Below are positions 16,273-23,908 of a DNA stretch of 64,000 bases, piece after piece; position 1 is the stretch's first letter; each line of letters opens with the position of its first letter. A program made the translations under genes and the position numbers. The notes under the pieces are model-generated. The model saw nothing but the letters and a program-made list of their open reading frames with translations. It was not told where the DNA came from and searched no databases. This DNA comes from Faecalicatena fissicatena (lineage in GTDB: Bacteria; Bacillota; Clostridia; Lachnospirales; Lachnospiraceae): positions 12,106 to 76,105 of the forward strand of contig LDAQ01000008.1 of NCBI GenBank assembly GCA_001028025.1, in the 5' to 3' direction.

Positions 16273-16302
16273 TTTATAGAATGTGTCTATAAGTTGTTTA
16301 AA
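16273..16302 (-). promoter_or_regulatory. Probable prdF promoter
   Basis: On the minus strand a TATAAA -10 box (16273-16278) lies 18 bases from TTTAAA (16297-16302), and the prdF ribosome site follows. The remaining space to 16578 is AT-rich with no gene; I see no certain sigma-54 site there. Confidence 0.45.
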
Positions 16303-16578
16303 AGATTCCTTTACAGAGTATTATGGAGAGTAATCCGATGATTAAACAGGTAAAAATTGATAAAAAATCCACAAATAGACTGCATTCTAGTACGAAGTAT
16401 ATTTTATATGAATTATTATGTACGAAAACCCTTGAAAAGTCAACGATTATTTGTTAATATATAAACATGATAAATAAAAAATAAACAATTTAACAGTGTA
16501 TGTATTTTCTGAAAATTATCGTCATTTATCATATCCTGCAGTAAATGTGGCAATGATATAGAAGAACTAAATAAGTGA

Positions 16579-16676
16579 GGGGGTAGAAGGGTAACTGGTG
16601 TGCCTCCTGGTCTTCAAAACCAGTGTTGGGCGTTCGTAGCGTCCTGGGTGGGTTCGATTCCCACATGCCTCCGCCA
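16579..16676 (+). tRNA. selC: tRNA-Sec (anticodon TCA)
   Basis: The anticodon arm CTGGT-CTTCAAA-ACCAG reads TCA, complementary to UGA. A long variable arm (about 16622-16644) and the T arm GTGGG-TTCGATT-CCCAC follow, then ATGCCTCC, discriminator G and an encoded CCA at 16674-16676. The extended acceptor of 8 bp plus 5-bp T stem is the tRNA-Sec hallmark. The 5' acceptor strand GGGGGTA needs two G-U pairs, and its exact first base and the D-arm fold are uncertain. Length is 98 nt. It lies between divergent prdF and prdC, so the Sec tRNA is housed inside the locus of its main client. Confidence 0.95.
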
Positions 16677-16893
16677 AAAACAAGACCTGCAGGAATTTTT
16701 TTCTGCAGACTAATAATAAAGAAGAGGCAGCTGTTCGGAACCATGAACAGTTACGCCGCAAGCCCATGAATATCGCCTTGGCGATGGGACTTGCTATCGC
16801 AGATTCAACGTTTTCGTACGGATTGTGCAGTAAATGCACAGTCCTGTACTGAACATTTGCAAGAAGAGAACTTATAAAAGGAGAAAACGGGTC

Positions 16894-18219
16894 ATGGAAA
16901 ATTTACAGTTTTTGCTGAGACAGCACGTTGGCGCTCCGTGTGAGCCGGTTGTCAAAGCCGGTGACAGAGTGGAAAAGGGAACGTTGATTGCCGTTCCGGC
17001 CGGACTGGGCGCGAATATATTTTCCAGCATCTATGGGTCTGTACAGTCTGTTCTCGAAGACCGAATTGTGATTGCTCCGGATGAAGAGCAAAAGGAAGAG
17101 TTTGTACCGATTCACGAAGGCAGCTGGCTGGAGATGGTGAAAGAAGCCGGAGTGGTTGGCATGGGCGGTGCGGGATTTCCGACAGGGGTGAAGCTTGGGA
17201 CAGATTTGAAAGGCGGCTTTATACTTGTGAATGCCGTGGAATGTGAACCTGGACTTTATCATAATATCCGTCAGATTGAGGATAATATAGAGATGACCCT
17301 GAAAGGTGTAAAGTACTGCATGGAGATATCCAATGCCGGAAAAGCAATCTTCGCTATTAAGTCTAAGAACGAGAAGGCTGTGGAAGTTTTGAGAAAAGCT
17401 GTCCGTGATGAAGAGAATATTTCAATCCATCTGCTTCCGGATATTTATCCGATGGGAGAAGAGCGGGCAGTAGTGCGTGAGACGCTTGGAAAGCTTCTGG
17501 ACCCAACGCAGCTTCCTTCGGCAGCAGACTCTATTGTGATTAATGTAGAGACGGTGCTGCGTGTTGCGGAAGCGATAGATTTTAGAAAACCATGCTTCAG
17601 CAAGAACATGACAGTAGTTGGTAAGCTTAAAGGCGGCAATGAGCCCCATGTCTATATGGATGTTCCGGTGGGAATCAGTGTGGGGGATTTGATCGAGCGT
17701 GCCGGTGGAATTGACGGTGTGTACGGAGAGATCATCATGGGCGGACCATTTACGGGGAAAGCCGTTGGCAAGGATGCTCCTGTTACAAAAACTACGGGCG
17801 GTATTATTGTGACAATCGATCTTCCTGATCTTCACGGTGCACCGGTTGGGCTGCTGGTATGTGCCTGCGGCGGTGACGAGGCGCGTATGCGGGATGTCTG
17901 TGAGAAGATGCATGGAAATGTTGTCTCCGTGGCCCGCTGCAAACAGGCCGTTGAGATGAAAAACGGGACGCTGAAGTGTGAGAATCCCGGCAACTGTCCG
18001 GGACAGGCCCAAAAGTGCCTGCAGTTTAAAAAGGATGGATCAGAATATGTCATTATGGGCAACTGTTCGGATTGTTCAAATACGGTTATGGGTTCTGCAC
18101 CGAAGATGAATCTTAAGGTGTTCCACCAGACAGACCATGTGATGAGGACGATCAACCATCCACTTTACAGGAGATTAAAAGTTTCTAAGCAGGTAGAGCA
18201 GCTGCCCGAGGGCAAGTAG
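16894..18219 (+). CDS. prdC: PrdC, RnfC-like electron transfer protein of proline reductase
   Basis: A 441-residue RnfC-like protein thought to pass electrons from NADH to proline reductase. It has the glycine-rich NADH/FMN region VVGMGGAGFPTGVKL (about 88-102), a central SLBB-like domain and many cysteines in the last third (LLVCACGGDE, CENPGNCPGQAQKC, MGNCSDCSN). Start ATG 16894 follows AAAGGAG; an earlier in-frame ATG at 16834 has no such site. PrdC of Clostridium difficile and C. sticklandii is reported as a selenoprotein; here all codons are sense codons with no internal TGA, so this is a cysteine form. It opens the prd operon. Confidence 0.92.
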   Translation: MENLQFLLRQHVGAPCEPVVKAGDRVEKGTLIAVPAGLGANIFSSIYGSVQSVLEDRIVIAPDEEQKEEFVPIHEGSWLEMVKEAGVVGMGGAGFPTGVKLGTDLKGGFILVNAVECEPGLYHNIRQIEDNIEMTLKGVKYCMEISNAGKAIFAIKSKNEKAVEVLRKAVRDEENISIHLLPDIYPMGEERAVVRETLGKLLDPTQLPSAADSIVINVETVLRVAEAIDFRKPCFSKNMTVVGKLKGGNEPHVYMDVPVGISVGDLIERAGGIDGVYGEIIMGGPFTGKAVGKDAPVTKTTGGIIVTIDLPDLHGAPVGLLVCACGGDEARMRDVCEKMHGNVVSVARCKQAVEMKNGTLKCENPGNCPGQAQKCLQFKKDGSEYVIMGNCSDCSNTVMGSAPKMNLKVFHQTDHVMRTINHPLYRRLKVSKQVEQLPEGK

Positions 18220-18309
18220 CGCATTCCTGATGGAAAATAGATGACAATAGTTACTATATGAAGCTGGTATGCATGCCGCTTCGTATAAAATAAAAGGAGG
18301 AAAGAAAGT

Positions 18310-20163
18310 ATGTCAATTACAGCTGAAACAGCGAAAGAACATGCGAATGACCCTGCGGTGCTCTGCTGCAGAGCAGAGGAAGGCATTACAATTCAGGCAT
18401 CCAATCTGGAAGATCCGGCAATATTTGACGATCTGGTAGATTCAGGGCTTCTGGATCTGGAAGGCGCATTGACGATTGAACAGGTATTAGGTGCAACGCT
18501 GACAAAGACCTGTGATTCCCTGTGCCCTTTGACTGCAGATGTGGTTGAAGGGGCAAAAGCCGCTGCTGCTCCTGAGAAGGCGGCTGAAGAGGCTGCAGAG
18601 CCGGCACCGGCTGTGCCGGCCGCACCGCAAGCTGCTGTTGGACCCGGACAGGTGCTCAGAATACACATTGGGGAAGGGAAAGATATTGATATTGAACTTC
18701 CTGTTGGGCTGGCAAATATATCCGCGCCCACACCGGCAGGGGTACCGGGAGTAATTCCGGCACTGGCAGCCGATACAGAGGTACAGGAGACGAATGAAGA
18801 AAAGATCGTCAGGACTCTGACCAGAAAGCATTATAAGATTACAGAAGTAAAACGCGGACCTGAGACAAAGATCGAAGGGACCACATTGTACATCCGTGAA
18901 GGAATTGAAAAAGAATGTGTGGATTCTCAGGAACTGGTATTTGATCTTAAAATCGATATCATTACACCGGAAGACTATCACACATATTCCGAGACAATTA
19001 TGGATGTACAGCCGATTGCCTGCAAGGAAGGCGAAGATGAGGTCGGCAGCGGTACAACAAGAGTGCTGGACGGCGTGATCATGATGGTAACAGGGACAGA
19101 TGCCAACGGAGTGCAGATTGGGGAATTTGGCTCATCAGAAGGTTATCTGGATGAAAATATTATGTGGAACCGCCCTGGGGCACCTGACAAAGGTGAAATT
19201 TTCATTAAGACCCAGGTGACAATCAAAGAGGGAACGAACATGGAAAGACCGGGACCTCTTGCGGCTCACACGGCTACAGATCATATTACACAGGAGATCA
19301 GAGAGGCGTTAAAAGAATTGGAGAACGACTCACTGGTTGTTGATACAGAGACATTTGACCAGGTCAGAAGACCTGGCAAAAAGAAAGTGGTTATTGTAAA
19401 AGAGATCATGGGACAGGGTGCCATGCATGACAACCTGATTCTTCCGGTAGAGCCGGTCGGCGTGCTTGGGGCTAAGCCGAATGTTGACCTTGGCAATGTG
19501 CCTGTCTGTGTATCACCGCTGGAGGTTCTGGACGGATGTATTCATGCCCTGACCTGCATCGGACCTGCGTCTAAGGAGATGTCCAGACATTACTGGAGAG
19601 AACCGTTGGTTCTCGAAGCACTTCACGATCCGGAAGTGGATCTGTGCGGTGTCATCTTTGTGGGAAGTCCTCAGATCAATTCAGAGAAGTTCTATGTGTC
19701 TAAACGGGTTGGTATGATGGTTGAAATGATGGATGTGGATGGCGCGTTTGTCACAACAGAAGGCTTCGGAAATAACCATATTGATTTTGCAAGTCACCAC
19801 GAACAGATTGGAATGCGCGGAATCCCCGTTGTTGGTATGTCTTTCTGCGCAGTTCAGGGGGCCCTGGTCGTTGGTAACAAATACATGACCAATATGGTTG
19901 ACAACAATAAATCCGAGTCAGGCATTGAGAATGAAGTGCTTGCCTGCAACACACTTTGCCACGAAGATGCGATTCGTGCTCTGGCCATGCTGAAAAATGC
20001 AATGGCAGGCGAAGAAGTGAAAACAGCAGAAAGAAAATGGAATCCAAATGTCAAAGGGACAAATGTGGAATTAATTTCCAATGTAACAGGCAAGCCGATT
20101 GAGCTGGCGAAAAATGAGCAGTCACTGCCCATGAGTCAGAAGAGGAAAGAGAAATACGACTAA
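18310..20163 (+). CDS. prdA: D-proline reductase proprotein PrdA
   Basis: PrdA is a 617-residue precursor that cleaves itself to give two subunits; the new N-terminus becomes a pyruvoyl group that binds D-proline while PrdB opens the ring, yielding 5-aminovalerate. The probable cleavage cysteine is Cys416 in HALTCIGPASKE, close to the site reported for Clostridium sticklandii. Residues 80-110 are an Ala/Pro/Glu-rich linker after an N-terminal cysteine-bearing domain (AVLCCRAEEG). AAAGGAGG precedes the ATG. The small gene at 20165 starts one base after the stop. PrdD and PrdE downstream are paralogues of its two halves. Confidence 0.97.
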   Translation: MSITAETAKEHANDPAVLCCRAEEGITIQASNLEDPAIFDDLVDSGLLDLEGALTIEQVLGATLTKTCDSLCPLTADVVEGAKAAAAPEKAAEEAAEPAPAVPAAPQAAVGPGQVLRIHIGEGKDIDIELPVGLANISAPTPAGVPGVIPALAADTEVQETNEEKIVRTLTRKHYKITEVKRGPETKIEGTTLYIREGIEKECVDSQELVFDLKIDIITPEDYHTYSETIMDVQPIACKEGEDEVGSGTTRVLDGVIMMVTGTDANGVQIGEFGSSEGYLDENIMWNRPGAPDKGEIFIKTQVTIKEGTNMERPGPLAAHTATDHITQEIREALKELENDSLVVDTETFDQVRRPGKKKVVIVKEIMGQGAMHDNLILPVEPVGVLGAKPNVDLGNVPVCVSPLEVLDGCIHALTCIGPASKEMSRHYWREPLVLEALHDPEVDLCGVIFVGSPQINSEKFYVSKRVGMMVEMMDVDGAFVTTEGFGNNHIDFASHHEQIGMRGIPVVGMSFCAVQGALVVGNKYMTNMVDNNKSESGIENEVLACNTLCHEDAIRALAMLKNAMAGEEVKTAERKWNPNVKGTNVELISNVTGKPIELAKNEQSLPMSQKRKEKYD

Positions 20164-20164
20164 G

Positions 20165-20464
20165 ATGAAAGAATTGAAGTATGGTGATAAGATTATACGT
20201 ATGGAAGGCGTAATCATTGAAGTTCATGACGGGTGTGCCGGAATTGATCTGAAAGGCAGGCTCGGTTATCTGAAAGTGCCGATGCGTATGCTGATTACGG
20301 ACTATCCGCTGGCTGTGGGGCAGGAAGTTGCGTGGAACATGAGTTTCGTGGAACAGCTTGGGCCGGAAGTGAATGATAAGTACGTAAGCAATCTGGACAC
20401 ATATAACAGAAATCAAAAAGAGATGCGCAAGACAAATGCGGAAAATAAGGAGGCAGAAGAATGA
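20165..20464 (+). CDS. CBO2463/CBO2479-type small protein of the prd operon
   Basis: A 99-residue protein between prdA and prdB, starting one base after prdA stops and ending in an ATGA overlap with prdB. It shows an SH3-like or beta-barrel pattern (MEGVIIEVHDGCAGIDLKGR, LGYLKVPMRMLI) and a charged C-terminal tail. This matches a small family named for Clostridium botulinum CBO2463/CBO2479 and commonly linked to proline reductase operons. Its biochemical role is unknown; tight coupling to both subunits suggests assembly or stabilisation, which is inference. Confidence 0.85.
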   Translation: MKELKYGDKIIRMEGVIIEVHDGCAGIDLKGRLGYLKVPMRMLITDYPLAVGQEVAWNMSFVEQLGPEVNDKYVSNLDTYNRNQKEMRKTNAENKEAEE

Positions 20465-21186
20465 GTTTGACAACCACAAAAGGTTTACAGTCAGAGATTT
20501 ACGTTCCGATCACTCCTCCGGCAGTCTGGACACCTGTGACAAAAGAGCTGAAGGATATGTCCATCGCCCTTGCTACAGCAGCGGGCGTACACTGCAAGAG
20601 TCAGGAACGGTTTAATCTGGCCGGTGACTCGAGTTGGAGAAAGATAACGAACGAAACTCCGTCAAGCGAGTTAATGGTATCCCACGGCGGATACGATAAT
20701 GGAGATGTCAATAAAGACATCAACTGCATGTTCCCGATCGACAGGATCCATGAACTGGCAGCAGAAGGGTTTATCAGAGCCTGTGCTCCGGTACATGCCG
20801 GATTCATGGGCGGCGGCGGAAACCAGGACAAATTCAAACATGAAACAGGACCTGCAATTGCACAGATGTTCAAAGATGAAGATGTGGATGCAGTCGTCCT
20901 GACCGCTGGCTGAGGTACCTGTCACCGCTCTGCAGTATTGGTGCAGAGAGCGATTGAAGAAGCTGGAATACCTACAATTATTATTGCAGCTCTTCCCCCG
21001 GTTGTCCGTCAGACCGGTACACCTCGTGCCGTAGCTCCGTTAGTACCTATGGGTGCTAACGCAGGTGCGCCGAATGATGTAGAAATGCAGACGGATATCG
21101 TGAAAGCAACACTTGAACAGCTCATCAAGATCGAGACACCGGGTAAAATTGTCCCGTTGCCATTCGAATATGTAGCAAAAGTGTAA
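20461..21186 (+). CDS. prdB: D-proline reductase selenoprotein subunit PrdB
   Basis: PrdB is the catalytic selenoprotein of D-proline reductase. The frame runs from ATG 20461 (AAGGAGG upstream) through a TGA at 20911-20913 to 21186, giving 241 residues with Sec at position 151 in TAGUGTCHRSA, the canonical UxxCxxR motif of PrdB and the related GrdB. Without recoding the gene would appear as two fragments. A SECIS-type hairpin follows at once. The nucleophilic selenolate attacks D-proline held on the PrdA pyruvoyl group. A terminator at 21198-21232 lies just downstream, so prdC-prdB may form one transcript with partial readthrough to prdD. Confidence 0.97.
20911..20952 (+). promoter_or_regulatory. 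UGA-Sec codon and bSECIS hairpin in prdB
   Basis: After the TGA, CGCTCTGCA (20926-20934) pairs with TGCAGAGAGCG (20942-20952, one bulged A) around the loop GTATTGG. The distance and the G-containing loop suit SelB binding. Confidence 0.8.
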
Positions 21187-21197
21187 AATAATGATAC

Positions 21198-21232
21198 AAA
21201 AGGGGACGTTCCGATGGAATTGTCCCTTTTTT
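21198..21232 (+). terminator. Terminator downstream of prdB
   Basis: AAAAGGGGAC (21198-21207) pairs with GTCCCTTTTT (21222-21231) and runs into a T tract. It lies 11 bases after the prdB stop. Confidence 0.75.
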
Positions 21233-21252
21233 GTCAAACAAATCGAAAAACC

Positions 21253-21304
21253 AAGGGCAAGGGGGTCAGACCCCTCTGCAGAGGGGTCTGACCCCCTTGC
21301 CCTT
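21253..21304. repeat. Perfect 52-base palindrome of GGGGTCAGACCCC units
   Basis: The sequence reads identically on both strands: AAGGGCAAGGGGGTCAG to its mirror, centred between 21278 and 21279 at CTG/CAG. Internal units match the repeat at 3838-3874. It stands between the prdB terminator and the ribosome site of prdD, so it will fold in the prdD leader if transcribed. Confidence 0.9.
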
Positions 21305-21331
21305 CTCATCCGATTACTGGAGGTGTTTGAA

Positions 21332-22099
21332 TTGAAAACTGATGAAAAAGATCTGAGGCGTTTGGTGATCAGGTCGTTTCATATAAACAGCGTTGTGAAC
21401 CGCGGCACAAATGACATCACAAATGAAGGCGTGCTGACAGTGGAGGAATCCTGCCTGCATGATATTCTGTCCGGAGAGCCTCTGATTGAAAACGCCGGTA
21501 TAACGATTATCCCGCCCGGGGAGCATAACATCAGAACCGATACGATCATGGATATTATCCCAATTTCAACGAAGGTACTGGGGAAACTGGGAGAGGGAAT
21601 CACACATACGCTGACTGGTGTATATGTTATGCTGACCGGAGTCGACACGGAAGGGAAGCAGACTCATGAGTTCGGATCATCGGAGGGCATTCTCGCGGAG
21701 CAGCTTTGCCTGAACCGTGCGGGTACACCATCAGAAAGGGATTATATCATATCCTTTCATGTCACTTTGAAGGCCGGCATGGGCCAGGAACGGCCAGGAC
21801 CTTTGGCGGCACACCGGGCGTGTGACCGGTTTGTTCAGATATACAGGGAGAAACTCAAGAAGCTGAAGGGAGAAATGTGTTCAGAGCGGCACGAATATCA
21901 CGATATTGTCAGGCCTGGCAAAAAGAAGGTGCTGATAGTCAAACAGGTGGCCGGGCAGGGGGCTATGTATGATACATGGCTGTTTCCGAAGGAGCCGTCT
22001 GGAGTGGACGGCGGGCATTCGATCATTGATCTGGGAAACATGCCCGTGCTTCTTACTCCTAACGAATACCGGGATGGAGCGATACGTTCAATGCAATAA
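21332..22099 (+). CDS. prdD: PrdD, paralogue of the N-terminal part of PrdA
   Basis: The start is the TTG at 21332, with GGAGGTG seven bases upstream; the open frame continues upstream through the palindrome but codes only repeat sequence. The 255-residue product aligns by eye with PrdA residues from about 160 to 415: NRGTND, GVLTVEES, TDTIMDIIPIS, EFGSSEGILAE, GQERPGPLAAH, RPGKKKVLIVKQV and IIDLGNMPV. It ends at AIRSMQ, precisely before the residue matching the PrdA cleavage cysteine. PrdD is a known component of proline reductase clusters with undefined function. Together with prdE it resembles a pre-split PrdA that cannot form a pyruvoyl group by self-cleavage. Confidence 0.9.
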   Translation: MKTDEKDLRRLVIRSFHINSVVNRGTNDITNEGVLTVEESCLHDILSGEPLIENAGITIIPPGEHNIRTDTIMDIIPISTKVLGKLGEGITHTLTGVYVMLTGVDTEGKQTHEFGSSEGILAEQLCLNRAGTPSERDYIISFHVTLKAGMGQERPGPLAAHRACDRFVQIYREKLKKLKGEMCSERHEYHDIVRPGKKKVLIVKQVAGQGAMYDTWLFPKEPSGVDGGHSIIDLGNMPVLLTPNEYRDGAIRSMQ

Positions 22100-22139
22100 T
22101 CCAACGTCGGTATAATAAAACTGCAAGGAGGCTGATTTT

Positions 22140-22619
22140 ATGGGAATAGGGCCGTCTACCAAAGAAACGACACTTCATCATTTCAGAGATCCGCTGCTTG
22201 ATGTGGTGTCTTCGGATGAAGAACTGGATCTGCTCGGAGTGCTGGTTGTAGGAACACCTGACGATCATGCAGATAAAATGCTGGTAGGCACCCGTGCTGC
22301 CGCTATGGCAGAATGCATGCGGGCCGATGGCGTAATTATGACATCGGATGGATGGGGAAACAGTGATGTAGACTATGCAAATACGTGCGAACAGCTTGGT
22401 ATCCGTGGAATTCCTGTCACAGGTCTTAAATTCAGCGGCAAAAACGGTGGGTTTGTCGTAGAAAATAAGTATCTGGACGGGATTAAAGACATCTGTAAAA
22501 ATGCAGAGGGGATTGAAAGCTGTATAGTGGGGGAAAATAATGCCACAGAATTGGATGCACGGACCGTGACTGCACTTCTGAAATTAAAGATGCGCAGGAA
22601 TTCGCCGGCTGACAAGTAA
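22140..22619 (+). CDS. prdE: PrdE, paralogue of the C-terminal part of PrdA
   Basis: A 159-residue protein beginning MGIGPSTKE, which lines up with CIGPASKE of PrdA starting at the cleavage cysteine; here the initiator Met and Gly stand in place of Thr-Cys. Later matches are HHFRDPLLD, LLGVLVVGTPD, RGIPVTGLKFSGKNG and VENKY. AAGGAGG lies upstream. It follows prdD by 40 bases and precedes a strong terminator, so it ends the prd locus. Its role in proline reduction is not known; a complex with PrdD mimicking processed PrdA is the natural model. Confidence 0.9.
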   Translation: MGIGPSTKETTLHHFRDPLLDVVSSDEELDLLGVLVVGTPDDHADKMLVGTRAAAMAECMRADGVIMTSDGWGNSDVDYANTCEQLGIRGIPVTGLKFSGKNGGFVVENKYLDGIKDICKNAEGIESCIVGENNATELDARTVTALLKLKMRRNSPADK

Positions 22620-22637
22620 ACGACAGGATAAGCGGGC

Positions 22638-22676
22638 AAGCGAAAAGCACGACCGAGGTCGTGCTTTTCGCTTTTG
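22638..22676 (+). terminator. Strong intrinsic terminator after prdE
   Basis: A 17-bp perfect stem, AAGCGAAAAGCACGACC (22638-22654) with its complement (22657-22673), is followed by TT. It closes the proline reductase operon. Confidence 0.9.
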
Positions 22677-22699
22677 GTATGTCATTGAGAGGTTTTTCC

Positions 22700-22926
22700 T
22701 CGTTGCTTTGCAGTCTGTATTATATACAAATCTGGGGAATGTCCTACAATGAGGATGTATATATTTAATTGGAGTTTACCAGCGCAAGATCGTTCTTGGG
22801 GGAAACAATCGGCGTTGGCATAACTGCAACAGCAACCATAAGTATGGTTAGATTATCCGCCTAAAGATAAGGCTTATTCTTTTATAAAAAGGCGCTTTCC
22901 TAGTATTAGGGAAACCGCCTTTGGTT
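22700..22926 (+). ncRNA. Candidate structured non-coding RNA, family not recognised
   Basis: No open frame of note lies between prdE and the S10 promoters. Within it I see local hairpins at TCCTACAATGAGGA (22742-22755), CCAGCGC with GCGTTGG (about 22789-22819), AACCATA-AG-TATGGTT (22834-22849) and a long terminal hairpin AAAGGCG...CGCCTTT (22888-22922). The string of hairpins ending in a terminator-like stem suggests a small RNA such as 6S, but I cannot match a family from memory, and the promoter is not clear. Confidence 0.35.
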
Positions 22927-23056
22927 ACAATCCTATAAGTTGAATTCACTATATCACTTTACCACGGTGATGTCAAGCGCAGAAAATTAAAAAAAGCAGA
23001 ATTTGTAGAAAATTGTAGAAAATGATCGCAACATGGGGAAAATCCACATAAAAATA

Positions 23057-23086
23057 TTGCAGTTTTTATAAGATGTGCTGTATACT
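23057..23086 (+). promoter_or_regulatory. Upstream promoter of the S10 operon
   Basis: TTGCAG (23057-23062) and TATACT (23081-23086) are 18 bases apart. It precedes the stronger promoter at 23239. Confidence 0.55.
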
Positions 23087-23238
23087 GCAATAAGATGTAA
23101 GTGGAAAAGCGTATATTTCGGAAGGACAAGAAAATTAGTTTCTTCTATATAAATATGTTTCAGAATCCGGGGAAATAAACAAAAGGTGAAAATAAATTGG
23201 ATTGTATCAAAAAAAATACAATAATTCAAAAAAACCTC

Positions 23239-23267
23239 TTGAAATATATGGATGAATCCGCTATACT
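23239..23267 (+). promoter_or_regulatory. Main promoter of the ribosomal protein operon
   Basis: TTGAAA (23239-23244) and TATACT (23262-23267) with a 17-base spacer form a near-consensus vegetative promoter, 258 bases before rpsJ. Confidence 0.8.
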
Positions 23268-23273
23268 AAGAGA

Positions 23274-23512
23274 GCTGTGGCATGATAGCGTGGAAGCGTG
23301 AGGTTGCTGCCGGCTGCGAAGAGCAGGATGGCAGGTTTTCCGTGGAGCGAATGTCAAGTTAGGAAACTGGCGACAAGTCACTGTACGAATCAAAACTGAT
23401 TACTGATTATCAAAGGATAAGAAGTATGAAACAACGTGTGAGTTTCTCACGACACACACGGGAGAGTGTACAGTCACCGCTTGTCGTACTGATGGAATAG
23501 TACGAAAAGGAG
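23274..23512 (+). promoter_or_regulatory. Long structured leader of the S10 operon
   Basis: About 240 bases of transcript precede rpsJ without a gene. They contain several potential stems, including CGTGTGAGTTTCTCACGACAC around 23438-23457 in part, and CGTACTGATGGAATAGTACG near 23486-23505. A ribosomal-protein-binding or attenuating leader is expected here by analogy, but the ligand cannot be read from sequence. Confidence 0.5.
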
Positions 23513-23524
23513 GCGACTTTTTTT

Positions 23525-23842
23525 ATGGCAAGTCAAGTAATGAGAATCACATTGAAGGCATATGATCACCAGCTGGTAGATGCATCTGCAAAGAAAATCA
23601 TCGAAACTGTAAAAAAGAACGGATCACAAGTGAGTGGACCAGTGCCACTTCCGACTAAGAAGGAAGTAGTAACAATCTTAAGAGCGGTACACAAGTACAA
23701 AGACTCCAGAGAGCAGTTCGAACAGAGAACTCATAAGAGACTCATCGATATCATCACACCGACACAGAAGACTGTGGACGCATTATCCAGACTGGAAATG
23801 CCGGCCGGTGTTTACATTGATATCAAAATGAAAAATAAGTAA
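23525..23842 (+). CDS. rpsJ: 30S ribosomal protein S10
   Basis: First gene of the S10-spc-alpha superoperon, 105 residues. It is clearly S10, with RITLKAYDHQLVDASAKKI at the start, GPVPLPTKKE in the loop that contacts 16S rRNA, and the HKRLIDI segment. S10 also takes part in antitermination as NusE. AAAGGAGG lies upstream of the ATG, after a long structured leader that probably controls the whole operon. Length is typical (102-105). Confidence 0.99.
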   Translation: MASQVMRITLKAYDHQLVDASAKKIIETVKKNGSQVSGPVPLPTKKEVVTILRAVHKYKDSREQFEQRTHKRLIDIITPTQKTVDALSRLEMPAGVYIDIKMKNK

Positions 23843-23908
23843 GCAGTATTCCTAAAGTTTAGGATGAGCGCATAAGCGCTCCGCTGTAAATCACAGGAGG
23901 TAATTATA

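Noticed and set aside
16770..16800. Sigma-54 promoter (TTGGC...TTGCT) before prdC
   Set aside because: The GG to GC spacing is one base longer than sigma-54 promoters tolerate. Sigma-54 control is known for prd operons elsewhere, but I cannot support this site.
21191..21331. ATG start for prdD at 21191
   Set aside because: It lies inside the prdB terminator and would translate the 52-base palindrome; TTG 21332 has a good ribosome site and matches PrdA.
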